NCBI GenBank assembly: GCA_910588685.1
Contig: CAJUPX010000010.1
Coordinates: 1 to 64,000 of the forward strand
Length of the DNA stretch: 64,000 bases
Direction of reading: 5' to 3'
Origin: an uncultured Christensenellaceae bacterium
GTDB taxonomy: Bacteria > Bacillota > Clostridia > Christensenellales > Borkfalkiaceae
A program made the translations under genes and the position numbers. The notes under the pieces were generated by a model that had not been told where the DNA came from, did not search any database, and saw nothing but the letters and a program-made list of their open reading frames with translations. Positions 55,401 to 62,963 of this stretch are shown here, piece after piece; the first letter of the stretch is position 1; each line of letters opens with the position of its first letter.

Positions 55401-56829
55401 AGATAAAGTAACTGCTTTTGGTAACTATTCGTTTGCAAACTGTGCAAAACTCGGCAATTTCAGTATTGCAAGCGCGCAAACTATAGGCGATTATGCGTTT
55501 GCGTCAGCTAATACCGCAAATAAAATAACGTTGCCCGGCAGCTTGAAATCTATCGGCGGCGGCGCGTTCTCAAACAATACAACGCTTGCGGAGTATTCTG
55601 TTGCGGAAAACAACGAAGTATTCTTTGCGGTTGACGGCGTTCTGTATAAAAAAGTGAGCGATGCCGAATATATTCTCGTATCTTATCCTACGGCAAAGTC
55701 CGTTGCGGCAGCTACCGAGGAAAAGCACAATTTAAACGGTAAAAAAGTTTACCGTGTAATAGACGGAACCGTATCAATAGGTTCGGGCGCGTTCTGCGAT
55801 ATAGCGGAAAACAATATAGAGGCTGTAATTCTTCCTTATACGCTTTTATCTATAGGCGACAGAGCGTTCTACAATACCGATATATACGAATACTGTTTCG
55901 AGAGTATTGCGGCGCCTATACTTCAAAGCGAGTATAATGCGGAAATCGACGAAATATGCGACTTGCTCTCAGTAAATTTAAGGGCGCACTATTTAGCTAA
56001 CTTCGTTGATGAAATATTCCTGCATTCGTCGTCTGCAAAAGGATTTGACCCCGAAAAACCTGTGGCTAAGCTGACGATGTATCGTCCCGAAAACGGTACC
56101 GGATATGCAAATTATGTTTATTCAACATATTTTGATACCGTAGTTTCCATAGGCGTTATGGCTGAAAACAGCACCCGCGAAATAATTGATATTATAGATA
56201 ATTTCCCGAGCGTTTCGGAAATTTCCTCCTGGAATACAACCAACAAAACAAAAGAGGAAATAATTGAATTTTCCGATTTGGTAATGCAGGCTCGTAATAT
56301 TTACAGCAATACGATGGACAGCGACCAGCTTGCTATGATCGGTGAAGAGCGCGTTAAAAAGCTTTCTGATACCGAAAGCGCATTGCGTGCGGTAAAAGAG
56401 ATTTTCGGAATAAATCCCAAACCCGTAAGACTTAAATATACCACCGATTCAACTTTCAAGAGTCAGTACAAATCGGGAGAAACACTCGATTGGACGGGAC
56501 TTACCGTAACGGTGGAGTATGACGACGGTTCTACGGCTGTTGTTCCCCGCGAGGATTTAACTCTTGTAAACGAAGAGTTTACCGTGTATGATTCTTTTGC
56601 TGAGTTAACGGCATACGGACTCACTCTCAACGTAAGAATAACGGTAACAGCCGCAGACGATAACAATCCTCAGCCTCCTATTAAAGACGAAGATGAAAAA
56701 GGCGGTTGCGGCGGTTGTAACGGCGCGGTAGGTATCGCCGGAACAATTACGGCTATGACTGTCGCTGCAATTACTGCGGTAGTGTTAACTACTGTAATCC
56801 ATAAAAAATCGAGGAAGACAAATGAGTAA
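49420..56829 (+). CDS. Giant surface subtilase (S8 family) with BspA-type leucine-rich repeats
   Basis: A 2469-residue exported protease. A signal peptide (about 1-34) is followed by a propeptide-like segment and the subtilisin domain with catalytic Asp234 (VAILDTGLDYTH), His309 (NHGTHVAG) and Ser669 (GTSMASPNMAG). A PA insert (ALVKRGDINFQEKVEIA) lies between His and Ser. C5a-peptidase-like beta domains and an Ig-like domain come next. Then come about 25-30 BspA/LRR_5 repeats (about 1437-2165; IGEEAFKDNTKITKVIIP type) and a second Ig-like domain (SGETLDWTGLTVTVEYDDG). The C-terminus has GGCGGCNG, one helix and basic KKSRK, a possible cysteine-containing sorting tail. It probably binds and cleaves extracellular proteins. 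Overlaps the next gene by eight bases. Confidence 0.93.
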   Translation: MGIFKKKIRRVLLGGLSLTLCVSLSTSTIMLTSADSSKPAGNNSANSQSVGFENATGQYDASKIREQNFSNGVLSGSENYQSATRTVIVGLEGENILDYTNGRSSVPEYLATAEGRHALRNIESEQRTFLNNLNSNGISYYLKSTYAAINNAVAIEVNYSDVAAIRKMNGVKSVVYSQTYLAPQTVETTGDSRTNTNDIVNDANVYNTGIYDSSAVEQYTEWGTGNGTVVAILDTGLDYTHKAFNRVGKNLKFTNNYIKSKITETEAYQRALENGYTLSADDVYVNDKVAFAFDYADNDADVYPSYSNHGTHVAGIVAGYDETGYDKDNVHYDETFKGVAPDAQLMICKVFTDDLDSESIGGAESENIMSALEDCVTLGVDVINMSLGTTAGFTLTAEESDAEGQFLFSVFDSIRAAGISLICAASNDYSAGYGSAFGTNLTSNPDSGTVGSPSTYYAALSVASISGQKSKYFLSSNDDAIFYDESSDGNSVQYNFQELIFDKLNITESSAQIEYVVVGGVGAAQNYNGIRNLFVDDSGKKLNRIALVKRGDINFQEKVEIASAMGAVGIIVYNNVSGKIRMSLGDVAEDKFIPAISITLEAGNALVKAARSNVGTLSFDSSLEAGPFMSEFSSWGVTNDLILKPEITAHGGEITSTVPGGYAEQSGTSMASPNMAGVTALVRNYVKNVLGITDAQAITRRTNQLIMSTASTVKDETGLAYSPRKQGSGLANLKNIVSTRAYLYTDRETDGDRYYEGKDYRPKVELGDDKNKKGEYSFSFKVANFGDTNLQFKPQALFMTESLSADGIAVAEKAYMLKDTGTFTVKNGSYDGNILTVNANSEATVSVTLKLTSEEWNYINDSFENGMFVEGFVQLVSATDGEEGGQCTLNLPFVGFFGDWEDMPLLDYDAFEIADFEQDASIQDELKPKAAIFATQPYAKYAKSNYIIPMGSYLYAQDENADKMYANRDHCSISRFDEYVSDDGVGNYLTAYSIRCVYAGLLRNAKRVDYKLYDAYSGELVTSDSIYRVGKAYANSGSAAPAFVEFNLEPEKMGLQNNGKYTMDFEFYFTGNEVIKEENVFSFDFYVDYEAPVLQDARVRYYTYKDANNREKQRIYIDLDIYDNHYAQSVMLCYYDPNKEVPTMNLATEYITPVRNAVKNGVTTVSIEVTDIWDQYKDVLALQIDDYALNHSMYVLSQLNGTVGNVTDNLNSNVTPATFELAEGEEKITIGLNETHKVSLVYDGSADLANFSWTSVSPYVSVQNGEIFGKQVTRANSPARVTVSNRKGVNRTIEVTVVDTGTKPVSIPSLSFGAIENSGGALVKASNTVKVNAGEDINLNLITEPWYFDQSKVEIEWSSNKPQFAKVEGVVENGRHIGKVHTVAEGNAIITARIKGTQYSATVTLSVQDPFTISNLSLTHYHGDGITDESGQEGVVIIPDGKNIMTIGEEAFKDNTKITKVIIPKTVTQISERAFIGCTNLREIYFVSEDKVGSELKSNLTLIQKRAFYGLPSLKKVDLTNVKVITVAAEVFADCTALEEVVNSPAIGTAHSRAFMGCSSLESYDLSGLHVSGDSVFSGCTSLKTITTAEYTSLGYGMFAALDYVYQEYGRLPNGTYGYLIKTRHYPACVSLGSEGAIDINVPAVGESAFEGCESLKQVNFNNIPEITVGVNAFNGCKNLSSFNLTGSSTIKSIGTGAFNGTLVPNFGNANGELIIDGVLVKYSGAAENYTVPAGVTKIGAYAFADSNIKSVDFSEAQITEIGAYAFEGTGITSVRIPSTVTVLGEGVFLGCSSLTNVTFEEGSSLKVIPANAFRGAGITSISLPSTVIEIENYAFAQSALVNFAYAPQSEASFGSFVFYGCSGLVNIVLADNITKMGDYVFADCVKLESVTLPSLNELGIYTFARDNALKTVTFGANAKTTGSYTFVSIIENQNGYYLEGLLSLTGVTLGSPVEIGEAAFYGSNLTQIDLKNAKIIGDYAFFGSAKLQTVTGIDKVTAFGNYSFANCAKLGNFSIASAQTIGDYAFASANTANKITLPGSLKSIGGGAFSNNTTLAEYSVAENNEVFFAVDGVLYKKVSDAEYILVSYPTAKSVAAATEEKHNLNGKKVYRVIDGTVSIGSGAFCDIAENNIEAVILPYTLLSIGDRAFYNTDIYEYCFESIAAPILQSEYNAEIDEICDLLSVNLRAHYLANFVDEIFLHSSSAKGFDPEKPVAKLTMYRPENGTGYANYVYSTYFDTVVSIGVMAENSTREIIDIIDNFPSVSEISSWNTTNKTKEEIIEFSDLVMQARNIYSNTMDSDQLAMIGEERVKKLSDTESALRAVKEIFGINPKPVRLKYTTDSTFKSQYKSGETLDWTGLTVTVEYDDGSTAVVPREDLTLVNEEFTVYDSFAELTAYGLTLNVRITVTAADDNNPQPPIKDEDEKGGCGGCNGAVGIAGTITAMTVAAITAVVLTTVIHKKSRKTNE

Positions 56830-58117
56830 AAGATTAAAACTTTTATTAATATGCGCGTTGTCGGCGGTTGCTGCTCTCTGTGTTTTTTCCGGGTGTAATC
56901 TGACCAACACAGTGGAAGGAATTATTTCAACAAAACATCTCGACGCTCAGGTTACCTACTTTGCGAACGGCGGAGTGTTTGAAGACGACCGTAATTCCCA
57001 AAAAACGCTGTATTACAATGCCGGCACACTGCCTCTCGATATAGGCGAAAAAACAACTGGCTCTATGTCCGGTTCTATGGGTTCAACGCAAATAACGGCG
57101 GGAAGATTTTCGGTGGAATATTCCGGATACAATCTTACCGGCTGGTTCCCTGTTGAGGTCAACGAGGACGGAATACCTCTTTATGAAGACGGTTCGCTCT
57201 ACAACGAAAGCGAGGGCGTGATAAAAGAGTTTAAGCTGTCAGAAGAGCAGTACAAATTTGACGAGCGGCTTGAAAAAGACGACCATATCTATTTATGCGC
57301 AAAATGGTATGCCGACGTTAAATTAAGAATATATCTTGTCGGCGGAGAGGGGTTAACGTCGGTTACGATTACCGACCCTATAACGCAAGAAGCCAAGACC
57401 TGCGAAGTGGGAGAAGAAATTTCAAGTTACGATTTCTCTCCGGACGTAAAAGAGCCTACGACGCTGGCGTCTGCAACAAGCAACAATACGGCTGACTTTG
57501 TGGCTTATTATAAGGACGAGGACTGTACAGAGCAGTATAACAGCTGGCCTGCAAAAAGAGAGGATACCGATACAGTTATTTACGCAAAATTTATTAAGAG
57601 AATCGGAAGCCGTAAATGGACGATAGTAAAAGACGCTTCGTCGGCAAGGAATATGTTAAATAATCTTATGGGTAATTATTACCTCATTAACGACATTGAC
57701 TGCACCGGCGTAACGCTGACCAGCGTATCTTCGTACACGTCCTGCGTAATAAGAGGAAACGGATATACTATAAGCAATCTAACGGTAACGCCTACTGCGT
57801 CTATAAGAAGCTCAAACGTTTCGCTTTTCGGACAGTTTTCGTCAACTACCGATATTTCCGATTTTAAAATAGATAATCTGGTATGCAATTACAGTTTTCT
57901 TAACGAAAAGAGCACTGCCGAAGTGTATTTAGTGTTTGATAAAGCGCCCGAAGACGGGGCAAAAATAAAAAACGTAACCGTTAACGGAACACTTAACATT
58001 ATTACAAACGGCGGTACTTTGGTGAACGGTCAGGGGCATAATGTTTGTTTCGGCGGCTATGCCGACGACGGTGAGTATACCGATATTAAATGTGATGTAC
58101 AATTAAACGTAAAGTAA
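56822..58117 (+). CDS. Lipoprotein with InlB-type and GLUG-lead-in modules
   Basis: A 431-residue lipoprotein; the lipobox VFSGC makes Cys25 the lipidation site. Residues about 40-160 look like an InlB B-repeat (VTYFANGGVF, then GYNLTGWFP and IYLCAKW); a second partial copy ends in VIYAKF. The C-terminal 150 residues repeat the module seen in two other proteins of this window (YYLINDIDCTG, then GNGYTISNLTV and LFGQFSS). It starts eight bases inside the protease gene, so it is made with it and may help it bind substrate or stay at the surface. Confidence 0.8.
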   Translation: MSKRLKLLLICALSAVAALCVFSGCNLTNTVEGIISTKHLDAQVTYFANGGVFEDDRNSQKTLYYNAGTLPLDIGEKTTGSMSGSMGSTQITAGRFSVEYSGYNLTGWFPVEVNEDGIPLYEDGSLYNESEGVIKEFKLSEEQYKFDERLEKDDHIYLCAKWYADVKLRIYLVGGEGLTSVTITDPITQEAKTCEVGEEISSYDFSPDVKEPTTLASATSNNTADFVAYYKDEDCTEQYNSWPAKREDTDTVIYAKFIKRIGSRKWTIVKDASSARNMLNNLMGNYYLINDIDCTGVTLTSVSSYTSCVIRGNGYTISNLTVTPTASIRSSNVSLFGQFSSTTDISDFKIDNLVCNYSFLNEKSTAEVYLVFDKAPEDGAKIKNVTVNGTLNIITNGGTLVNGQGHNVCFGGYADDGEYTDIKCDVQLNVK

Positions 58118-58137
58118 ATTAAGCGGAGGAAACCGAT

Positions 58138-60840
58138 ATGAATAAAAAATTTACAAAAATACTAACAGGAGCGGTAAGTTGTGCGTTGGTGCTTTCTTTT
58201 GCCGGTATGAGCACGGGCTGTAAAAAGGATGACGACGAAAAAAAGACTTATAATTTCGATCCCGAACAAAGACCTTTCACCATAGCAATCAGCGAACCCG
58301 ACGGCAATTTTAATCCGTTTTTCTATACGTCGCTTAACGACGGCGAAATTATAGGGCTTACCCAGATAGGTATGCTGTCAACCGATGAAAACGGTTCTAT
58401 TATCTGCGGCGAGGATCAACCTACGGTAGTAAAGTCGTACACTATGGACCAGACGGCTAACAATACCACAACTTATAAGTTTTTAATTAAAAACGGCATT
58501 AAGTTTTCGGACGGCACGTCTTTGACAATACGTGACGTACTTTTCAATATGTACGTGTATCTCGATGTTCAGTATTCTGGCTCTACTACTATGTACTCCG
58601 TTGATATTCAGGGCTTAAATGCTTACAGAGCGCAGGACCCTAATCTTGGCGACGAGGGAGGCGTGGATTTTACCGCTCAATTCTATGCAACCGCACAGGG
58701 TAGAATTGACGATATGATACTCTATGACGACAATAAGCTGGATACGAGCGATGAGGATACTTATAAACAGCTTTTAAACGATATTGCCGCTGTCAATAAG
58801 TTTTTCCGTAAGGAGCTAACAACTGCCTGGACGTCAAATGCCGGTCAGCTTTCGAGTTATACGGATGAATTTAATTTTACCGAAGACTGGGAATCGTATT
58901 TTTACAGCATAGGTTTTATCGGCAAAAAAACCCTGCAAACCCCGAACGGAATCGAATATAAATATGATGAAAACGGTAAGTTTATAACTGATTTGGATGA
59001 AGATCCCGAATACAGAGATAATATGAGAAAATATATGTCTGATGCGGATTTAATTGCTAAATATAAAAAAGATTATAACTGTACCGATGAACAGGCTGTT
59101 GAATATATTATGCGCGATAAAGCGATAGATTACGTTTATTACAGCTATTTTAATGAAAAATCTTCGGAAGTTATCAACCCCGACGCGCCCGAGGCAGAGC
59201 AGAAAAAAGCCGATATGCCTTTACCCGGTAAAAAACTTACCGAAATTCTTAAATATTGGAATACCCGTATAGAAGTATTGGAAGATTTTGCAAACGAAGC
59301 TAAGTCCGATCACTATACGCAGCTTACCAAAGACGGTCTTTTGGTTAGAAGCATAAGCGGCATAACAACAAGTAAAACAAGTACTTTTAACGGTCAGGCG
59401 CTTTCCGAGCCCCACGACGTTTTACAGGTAGTTATTAACGGTACAGACCCTGCTGCAATATTCAATTTTGCGTTTACCGTAGCGCCGATGTCTTATTATT
59501 CGGGCGTGGGCGATGACGGAATAGATTACGTTGACCGCGCTATGGGCAGCGACCTTGATAATAATCCTTTGACAGGCGTATCCAACCGTTTCGGTGTAAG
59601 ATTCGGCAATAAGAATTTCTTTGATTCGGTGTTGAACGATTCCGACAAAACCAGGTGCCCCGTGGGCGCAGGAGCTTATAAGGTGTCCAACAGTAACGGT
59701 GGCGACGGCACGGCGTCAAGTTTCTATGTAAATAACGTTGCTTATTATCAGCGTAACACTAATTTTGAAACTGTCGGCGAACAAATTTCAAACGCAAAAA
59801 TCAAATATGTAAAATACCAGGTTACAAGCGAAGATACCATTCTCAATGCGCTTGCTTCGGGCACTTCTATTGATTTCGGTATGCCCAACTGTACGCCTTA
59901 TAATATAAATAAGGTAGGCGAACTCAATGCGCGCAACAATAAATTCGGTAGCCAGTCATACTGGAACAACGGTTACGGTTACGTAGGTGTTAACCCTAAA
60001 TTCGTACCGGACGTGGAAGTAAGACAGGCTATAATGAAGGCAATGGATCAGCAGGAGATAATCAGGTATTATACCACGGACAATGCTATCCCGGTTTACA
60101 GACCCACTTCTAAAAATTCGTTCGTTTATAAGAAAGGCGGCGGCGATAATTGGACGAGATGGGAAGATATACAGCTTGACGGCAACGGCGAGGAAATTCG
60201 CGCGCTTTGTAAAAAAGCAGGCTGGTCGCTCACAAAAATGGGCAATAAAGAATTATTCACCAAAGACGGCAAAACATTATCGTTTACGTTTACAATTGCG
60301 GGCAGTACGGCGGATCACCCTGCATACGATATGTTCACAAAAGCAGCGAACATTCTTAATAAAAACGGATTTGATATTACGGTTACAACCGATATCGGCG
60401 CGTTGCAAAAGCTTGCAACCGGTAATCTGCAGGTTTGGGCGGCTGCCTGGTCGTCCGGTGTTGACCCCGATATGTATCAGGTATGGCATAAAGACAGTAC
60501 TGCAACCAGCGTTAAAAACTGGGGATACGATGTTATTTTAAACGATACTACCGGTACCTATGACTACGAGAAAGAAATTATAGCAGGTACTGCAACTAAT
60601 CCTCTTTGTCTTTCTTATCTTATTGAGAAGGGCAGATCCACAACCAATGAAGACGAGCGTACTGGTTTCTATGTTCAGGCATACGAATATGTTATGAAGC
60701 TGGCGGTAGAAATGCCTACTTATCAGAGAAAAGATCTGGCGGTTTATAATAAAGAGTTGATAGATATTAATACTCTGAATACCAACGCGTCGGCGTTCGC
60801 CGGAGTTCTCAACAGAATTTGGGAAGTAGATTATAACTAA
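58138..60840 (+). CDS. Oligopeptide ABC transporter substrate-binding lipoprotein (enlarged)
   Basis: A 900-residue family 5 substrate-binding lipoprotein; the lipobox MSTGC sets Cys28. The N-terminal lobe has FTIAISEPDGNFNPFFYTS and the family signature region IKNGIKFSDGTSLTIRDVLFN. The C-terminal part includes EVRQAIMKAMDQQEII and SSGVDPDMYQVWHK, all typical of OppA/DppA. Normal family members are about 540 residues; the extra length lies mainly at about 175-425, a charged, partly helical insert. AGCGGAGGAA precedes the ATG. It is followed at once by both permeases, so the peptide importer assignment is firm, though the exact ligand is not. Confidence 0.92.
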   Translation: MNKKFTKILTGAVSCALVLSFAGMSTGCKKDDDEKKTYNFDPEQRPFTIAISEPDGNFNPFFYTSLNDGEIIGLTQIGMLSTDENGSIICGEDQPTVVKSYTMDQTANNTTTYKFLIKNGIKFSDGTSLTIRDVLFNMYVYLDVQYSGSTTMYSVDIQGLNAYRAQDPNLGDEGGVDFTAQFYATAQGRIDDMILYDDNKLDTSDEDTYKQLLNDIAAVNKFFRKELTTAWTSNAGQLSSYTDEFNFTEDWESYFYSIGFIGKKTLQTPNGIEYKYDENGKFITDLDEDPEYRDNMRKYMSDADLIAKYKKDYNCTDEQAVEYIMRDKAIDYVYYSYFNEKSSEVINPDAPEAEQKKADMPLPGKKLTEILKYWNTRIEVLEDFANEAKSDHYTQLTKDGLLVRSISGITTSKTSTFNGQALSEPHDVLQVVINGTDPAAIFNFAFTVAPMSYYSGVGDDGIDYVDRAMGSDLDNNPLTGVSNRFGVRFGNKNFFDSVLNDSDKTRCPVGAGAYKVSNSNGGDGTASSFYVNNVAYYQRNTNFETVGEQISNAKIKYVKYQVTSEDTILNALASGTSIDFGMPNCTPYNINKVGELNARNNKFGSQSYWNNGYGYVGVNPKFVPDVEVRQAIMKAMDQQEIIRYYTTDNAIPVYRPTSKNSFVYKKGGGDNWTRWEDIQLDGNGEEIRALCKKAGWSLTKMGNKELFTKDGKTLSFTFTIAGSTADHPAYDMFTKAANILNKNGFDITVTTDIGALQKLATGNLQVWAAAWSSGVDPDMYQVWHKDSTATSVKNWGYDVILNDTTGTYDYEKEIIAGTATNPLCLSYLIEKGRSTTNEDERTGFYVQAYEYVMKLAVEMPTYQRKDLAVYNKELIDINTLNTNASAFAGVLNRIWEVDYN

Positions 60841-60864
60841 TAACATCGGAGTTTATTTTAACAG

Positions 60865-61893
60865 ATGGCAAAATATATAATTAAAAGGCTTTTGCTTGCG
60901 CTGTTCATACTTTTCGGAGTTTCCATAATACTTTACGTATTAGTGCGACTAATGCCCGTAAACATTATACGTGATAAATATTACGCAACTCACGGACAGG
61001 CGCCTTCGGACGAGGCGGAGCTTGCCGCAATTCTCGCGGTATATCACCTTGAAGATTTGAGCACTATGAATTTCTGGCAGGCTACGCAAAGCATTTGCGT
61101 CGGGTGGTGGACCTGGATATGCAATTTTGTGCGCGGAGATTTCGGCAAATCGCTTGCAAACAATCAGGAAGTATCCGATATGATTATCTCTAATATGGGC
61201 GTTTCCTTTTCGGTTTCGTTTATAGCGCTCGTATTAGAGCTCATTATCGCAATACCTCTCGGTATTAAGTGCGCTTGTAATCAGTACGGAAAGCTCGATT
61301 ATGCTGCAACCGTTTTAACGATGATAGGTATTTCGTTCCCGTCGTTCTTTTTCGGCAGCCTTTGCATAAAGATTTTCGGTCAGAATATGGGCGTGTTGGA
61401 TTTATTGCCTGTTTCGGGTCTTCATAACAACTCGTTGCCGCCGAGCACATCCGGTTGGATAAAATTCGTAGATATGGTTCAGCATCTTATACTTCCGATA
61501 TTTGTATTAACCGTGCTTTCAATAGGTTCTATGATGCGTTATACGCGTACAAATACGTTGGAAGTTTTGAATGCCGACTATATAAGAACGGCGCGCGCAA
61601 AGGGTCTATCCGAAAATAAAGTAGTATACAAACACGTTTTCAGAAATACTTTAATTCCGCTTATTACTACGCTTGCGGGCGTTTTGCCCACGTTGTTCGG
61701 CGGCGCTATGATAACCGAGCAGATATTCAACCTGCCCGGTATCGGTAACGCTGCTTATAAAGCGCTTTCTACCGGCGACGTGCCTATGATAATGGCGTAT
61801 AATATGTTTATTGCCGTGTTGACGGTTATAGGTATTTTGCTTTCTGACATTATGTATGTAGTAGTTGACCCCCGCGTCAAACTCGGTAAGTAG
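60865..61893 (+). CDS. oppB: Oligopeptide ABC transporter permease (OppB-type)
   Basis: A 342-residue inner-membrane permease with helix 1 at about 9-29 (LLALFILFGVSIILYVLVRL), an extracytoplasmic loop and five more helices. The EAA loop that docks the ATPase is visible in YIRTARAKGLSENKVVYKH. The first loop is somewhat longer than in model OppB and carries WWTWICNFVRGDFGKSL. CGGAG lies 14 bases before the ATG. Pairs with the OppC-type protein next to it. Confidence 0.94.
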   Translation: MAKYIIKRLLLALFILFGVSIILYVLVRLMPVNIIRDKYYATHGQAPSDEAELAAILAVYHLEDLSTMNFWQATQSICVGWWTWICNFVRGDFGKSLANNQEVSDMIISNMGVSFSVSFIALVLELIIAIPLGIKCACNQYGKLDYAATVLTMIGISFPSFFFGSLCIKIFGQNMGVLDLLPVSGLHNNSLPPSTSGWIKFVDMVQHLILPIFVLTVLSIGSMMRYTRTNTLEVLNADYIRTARAKGLSENKVVYKHVFRNTLIPLITTLAGVLPTLFGGAMITEQIFNLPGIGNAAYKALSTGDVPMIMAYNMFIAVLTVIGILLSDIMYVVVDPRVKLGK

Positions 61894-61901
61894 GAGGATA
61901 T

Positions 61902-62960
61902 ATGGAACAGGATAATAATCTTCAGAACGCCGGAGAAACGCAGGAAGAGGTTAAATTCGACGATTTGCACGGCGAAGTTTTAACTGACAGGGTTAAAGTT
62001 TTATCTCCCGGCAGAACAATTTTAAAACGTTTTTTCCGTTCTAAACTGTCTGTTGTCGGGCTTGTAATACTAATCGCGCTTATGTTGATTTCTTTTATTG
62101 GACCTTTGTTATCTCCTTGGGGAGAACAGGAAGTTGATAGAACCCCTTGCGATATAGTAACGGTTGAAAGAATAGAATACGTCGTTGACGGCGTTGAGTA
62201 TTTTACTTATAAAATCACGGTTTACAAAAGCGAAGTAAACGTTAAATCTGAAATTTCCGCTAAGCACTGGCTCGGTACGGACGAACACGGTTATGATATT
62301 TTTACCAGGCTTATGTACGGCGGTAGAATATCGCTGACTATAGGACTTATAGTAGTACTTGTGGAAACGTTAATAGGTATAATTCTCGGCGGCTTGGCGG
62401 GTTACTTCGGAGGCGTTGTTGATAATATTATAATGCGTATAGTCGACGTGCTGTACTGTATTCCTACTTTGCCGATAATGCTAATTTTCTCCGCCCTGTT
62501 TACTAACCTCGAAATAGTAGATATAAGCAGACTTTATTATATGATGGGGCTGTTGACTCTGATAGGGTGGGCAGGTACGGCAAGACTTGTCCGCGGACAG
62601 ATTTTGTCGCTGCGCGAGCAGGACTTTATGCTTGCCGCAAAATGCTCCGGACTTTCCGTAAAGCGTCAAATATTCAAACATTTAATTCCGAACGTATTGC
62701 CACAGCTTATCGTTTCTATGACGCTCGGGCTCGGCAGTATAATTCTTACCGAGGCAACGCTCGGCTTCTTAGGGCTCGGCGCTCCTCTCGGCTCGGCAAC
62801 TTGGGGCGGTATGATAAACTACGCTACCAAAGACGAATTCCTTACAGGTTACCCTAATTTCTGGGTACCGTCCGGAATTTGTATAACGCTTGCAATTTTG
62901 GCGTTTAACTTTGTAGGCGATGGTTTGAGGGACGCGTTCGATCCCAAGATGAAGAGGTAG
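61902..62960 (+). CDS. oppC: Oligopeptide ABC transporter permease (OppC-type)
   Basis: A 352-residue partner permease with a polar N-terminus of about 45 residues, helix 1 at about 50-71 and six helices in total. The conserved HWLGTDEHGYDIFTRLMYGG follows an extracytoplasmic loop of about 50 residues, longer than usual. The EAA loop is MLAAKCSGLSVKRQIFKH, and the end GDGLRDAFDPKMKR is typical of OppC/DppC. GGAGG gives a strong ribosome site eight bases after the oppB stop. Confidence 0.94.
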   Translation: MEQDNNLQNAGETQEEVKFDDLHGEVLTDRVKVLSPGRTILKRFFRSKLSVVGLVILIALMLISFIGPLLSPWGEQEVDRTPCDIVTVERIEYVVDGVEYFTYKITVYKSEVNVKSEISAKHWLGTDEHGYDIFTRLMYGGRISLTIGLIVVLVETLIGIILGGLAGYFGGVVDNIIMRIVDVLYCIPTLPIMLIFSALFTNLEIVDISRLYYMMGLLTLIGWAGTARLVRGQILSLREQDFMLAAKCSGLSVKRQIFKHLIPNVLPQLIVSMTLGLGSIILTEATLGFLGLGAPLGSATWGGMINYATKDEFLTGYPNFWVPSGICITLAILAFNFVGDGLRDAFDPKMKR

Positions 62961-62963
62961 AGT

